DNA of 6,129 nt from an uncultured Lachnobacterium sp. (GTDB lineage Bacteria; Bacillota; Clostridia; Lachnospirales; Lachnospiraceae), in NCBI GenBank assembly GCA_945971355.1, contig CAMFPD010000136.1, positions 1 through 6,129 on the forward strand, given 5' to 3'. A program made the position numbers and the translations under genes. Positions within the stretch are counted from its first letter, which is position 1. Each line of letters opens with the position of its first letter. This document shows positions 5,754-6,129 of the stretch, in pieces. The notes under the pieces were generated by a model, which did no database searches, had not been told where the DNA came from, and was given only the letters and a program-made list of their open reading frames with translations.

Positions 5754-6129
5754 TTAAATAAGGCCTAACTTAATCATGGCGTTATAAAGGCCATCTTCCC
5801 TGATATCATCTGTTATCATGTCAGCAGCCTCAAGGGCACAGTCCTGAGCATTTCCCATTGCTACTCCAACACCGGCAAATCGAAGCATATCTATATCATT
5901 TGCTCCGTCTCCAAAACCGATTGTATCCTCCTGTTTTGCTCCGAGTTCATCAATCACCTTCTGTATTCCTGTTGCCTTATTTACACGTTTTAGTGTGATT
6001 TCTCCGCTATATGGATCTGGATCCTTAAAGCTGCTTGGGGTAACCTCTAATTCCTCATCCAGAAGTTTTCCAAATTCCTCTACTGTGTATGGACAATTAC
6101 AATAAATGATGCTTTCCATATCCTTATAT
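5754..6129 (-). CDS. Cof-type HAD-superfamily hydrolase, C-terminal part only (5' end outside window)
   Basis: These are the last 125 residues or so of a Cof/HAD-IIB phosphatase, a family of about 260-280 residues, so roughly half is missing. The ATG at 6117-6119 starts the first Met-led frame, but the frame stays open to the window edge and HAD motifs I and II must lie upstream; it is not the true start. Counting from that Met, K48 in RVNKATGIQKVIDELG is the motif III lysine, and GFGDGANDIDML (68-79) is motif IV with the metal-binding D71 and D75. VAMGNAQDCALEAADMITDD and the final GLYNAMIKLGLI are typical of the family. Substrates are usually sugar phosphates, flavin or cofactor phosphates and cannot be told here. 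The gene lies on the same strand as the operon but is separated by about 570 nt holding a likely terminator, the repeats, the promoter and the T-box. Confidence 0.93.
   Translation of the reverse strand, partial: YKDMESIIYCNCPYTVEEFGKLLDEELEVTPSSFKDPDPYSGEITLKRVNKATGIQKVIDELGAKQEDTIGFGDGANDIDMLRFAGVGVAMGNAQDCALEAADMITDDIREDGLYNAMIKLGLI

Noticed and set aside
5754..6119. A complete 121-residue HAD-like protein starting at 6119
   Set aside because: The frame stays open to the window edge, and HAD motifs I and II are missing, so the gene is cut by the window rather than short.

Overview
The window carries, on the minus strand, a complete tRNA-dependent amidation operon of a low-to-moderate-GC Gram-positive bacterium. 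Reading 5'->3' on the minus strand, the order is: C-terminal part of a Cof-type HAD hydrolase gene (5754-6129), a 14-bp tandem repeat tract (about 5624-5715), a sigma-A-like promoter (5534-5562), a T-box riboswitch leader (about 5527-5240), aspS of the archaeal/non-discriminating type (5183-3852), a GNAT acetyltransferase-GatC fusion gene (3826-2909), gatA (2886-1420) and gatB (1406 to the window edge, lacking only its last few codons). No gene is supported on the plus strand; all plus-strand open frames are antisense shadows.

The T-box leader, strong AAGGAG-type ribosome binding sites, codon use and protein similarity point to Firmicutes, class Clostridia. A Lachnospiraceae-type organism is my best guess, but the sequence alone does not prove it.

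The genes form one pathway. The AspRS carries a His and a Pro at the two anticodon-binding positions that I recall as marks of non-discriminating enzymes, so it is expected to make Asp-tRNA(Asn). GatCAB then amidates this to Asn-tRNA(Asn), and probably also Glu-tRNA(Gln) to Gln-tRNA(Gln). The leader senses tRNA charging: its specifier region reads GAAC, which holds overlapping Glu (GAA) and Asn (AAC) codons. This is the arrangement described for the dual-specificity T-box of the Clostridium acetobutylicum transamidation operon. Gaps within the operon are 25, 22 and 13 nt, each holding a good Shine-Dalgarno sequence, so all four genes are probably co-transcribed.

The most unusual item is the second gene. 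It encodes a complete-looking RimJ/RimL-like GNAT domain fused in frame, through an acidic linker, to a complete GatC. An internal ATG with a Shine-Dalgarno-like sequence sits exactly where a normal 98-residue GatC would start, so both a fused and a free GatC may be made. The 14-bp repeat tract upstream of the promoter is the other structure with no ready explanation.
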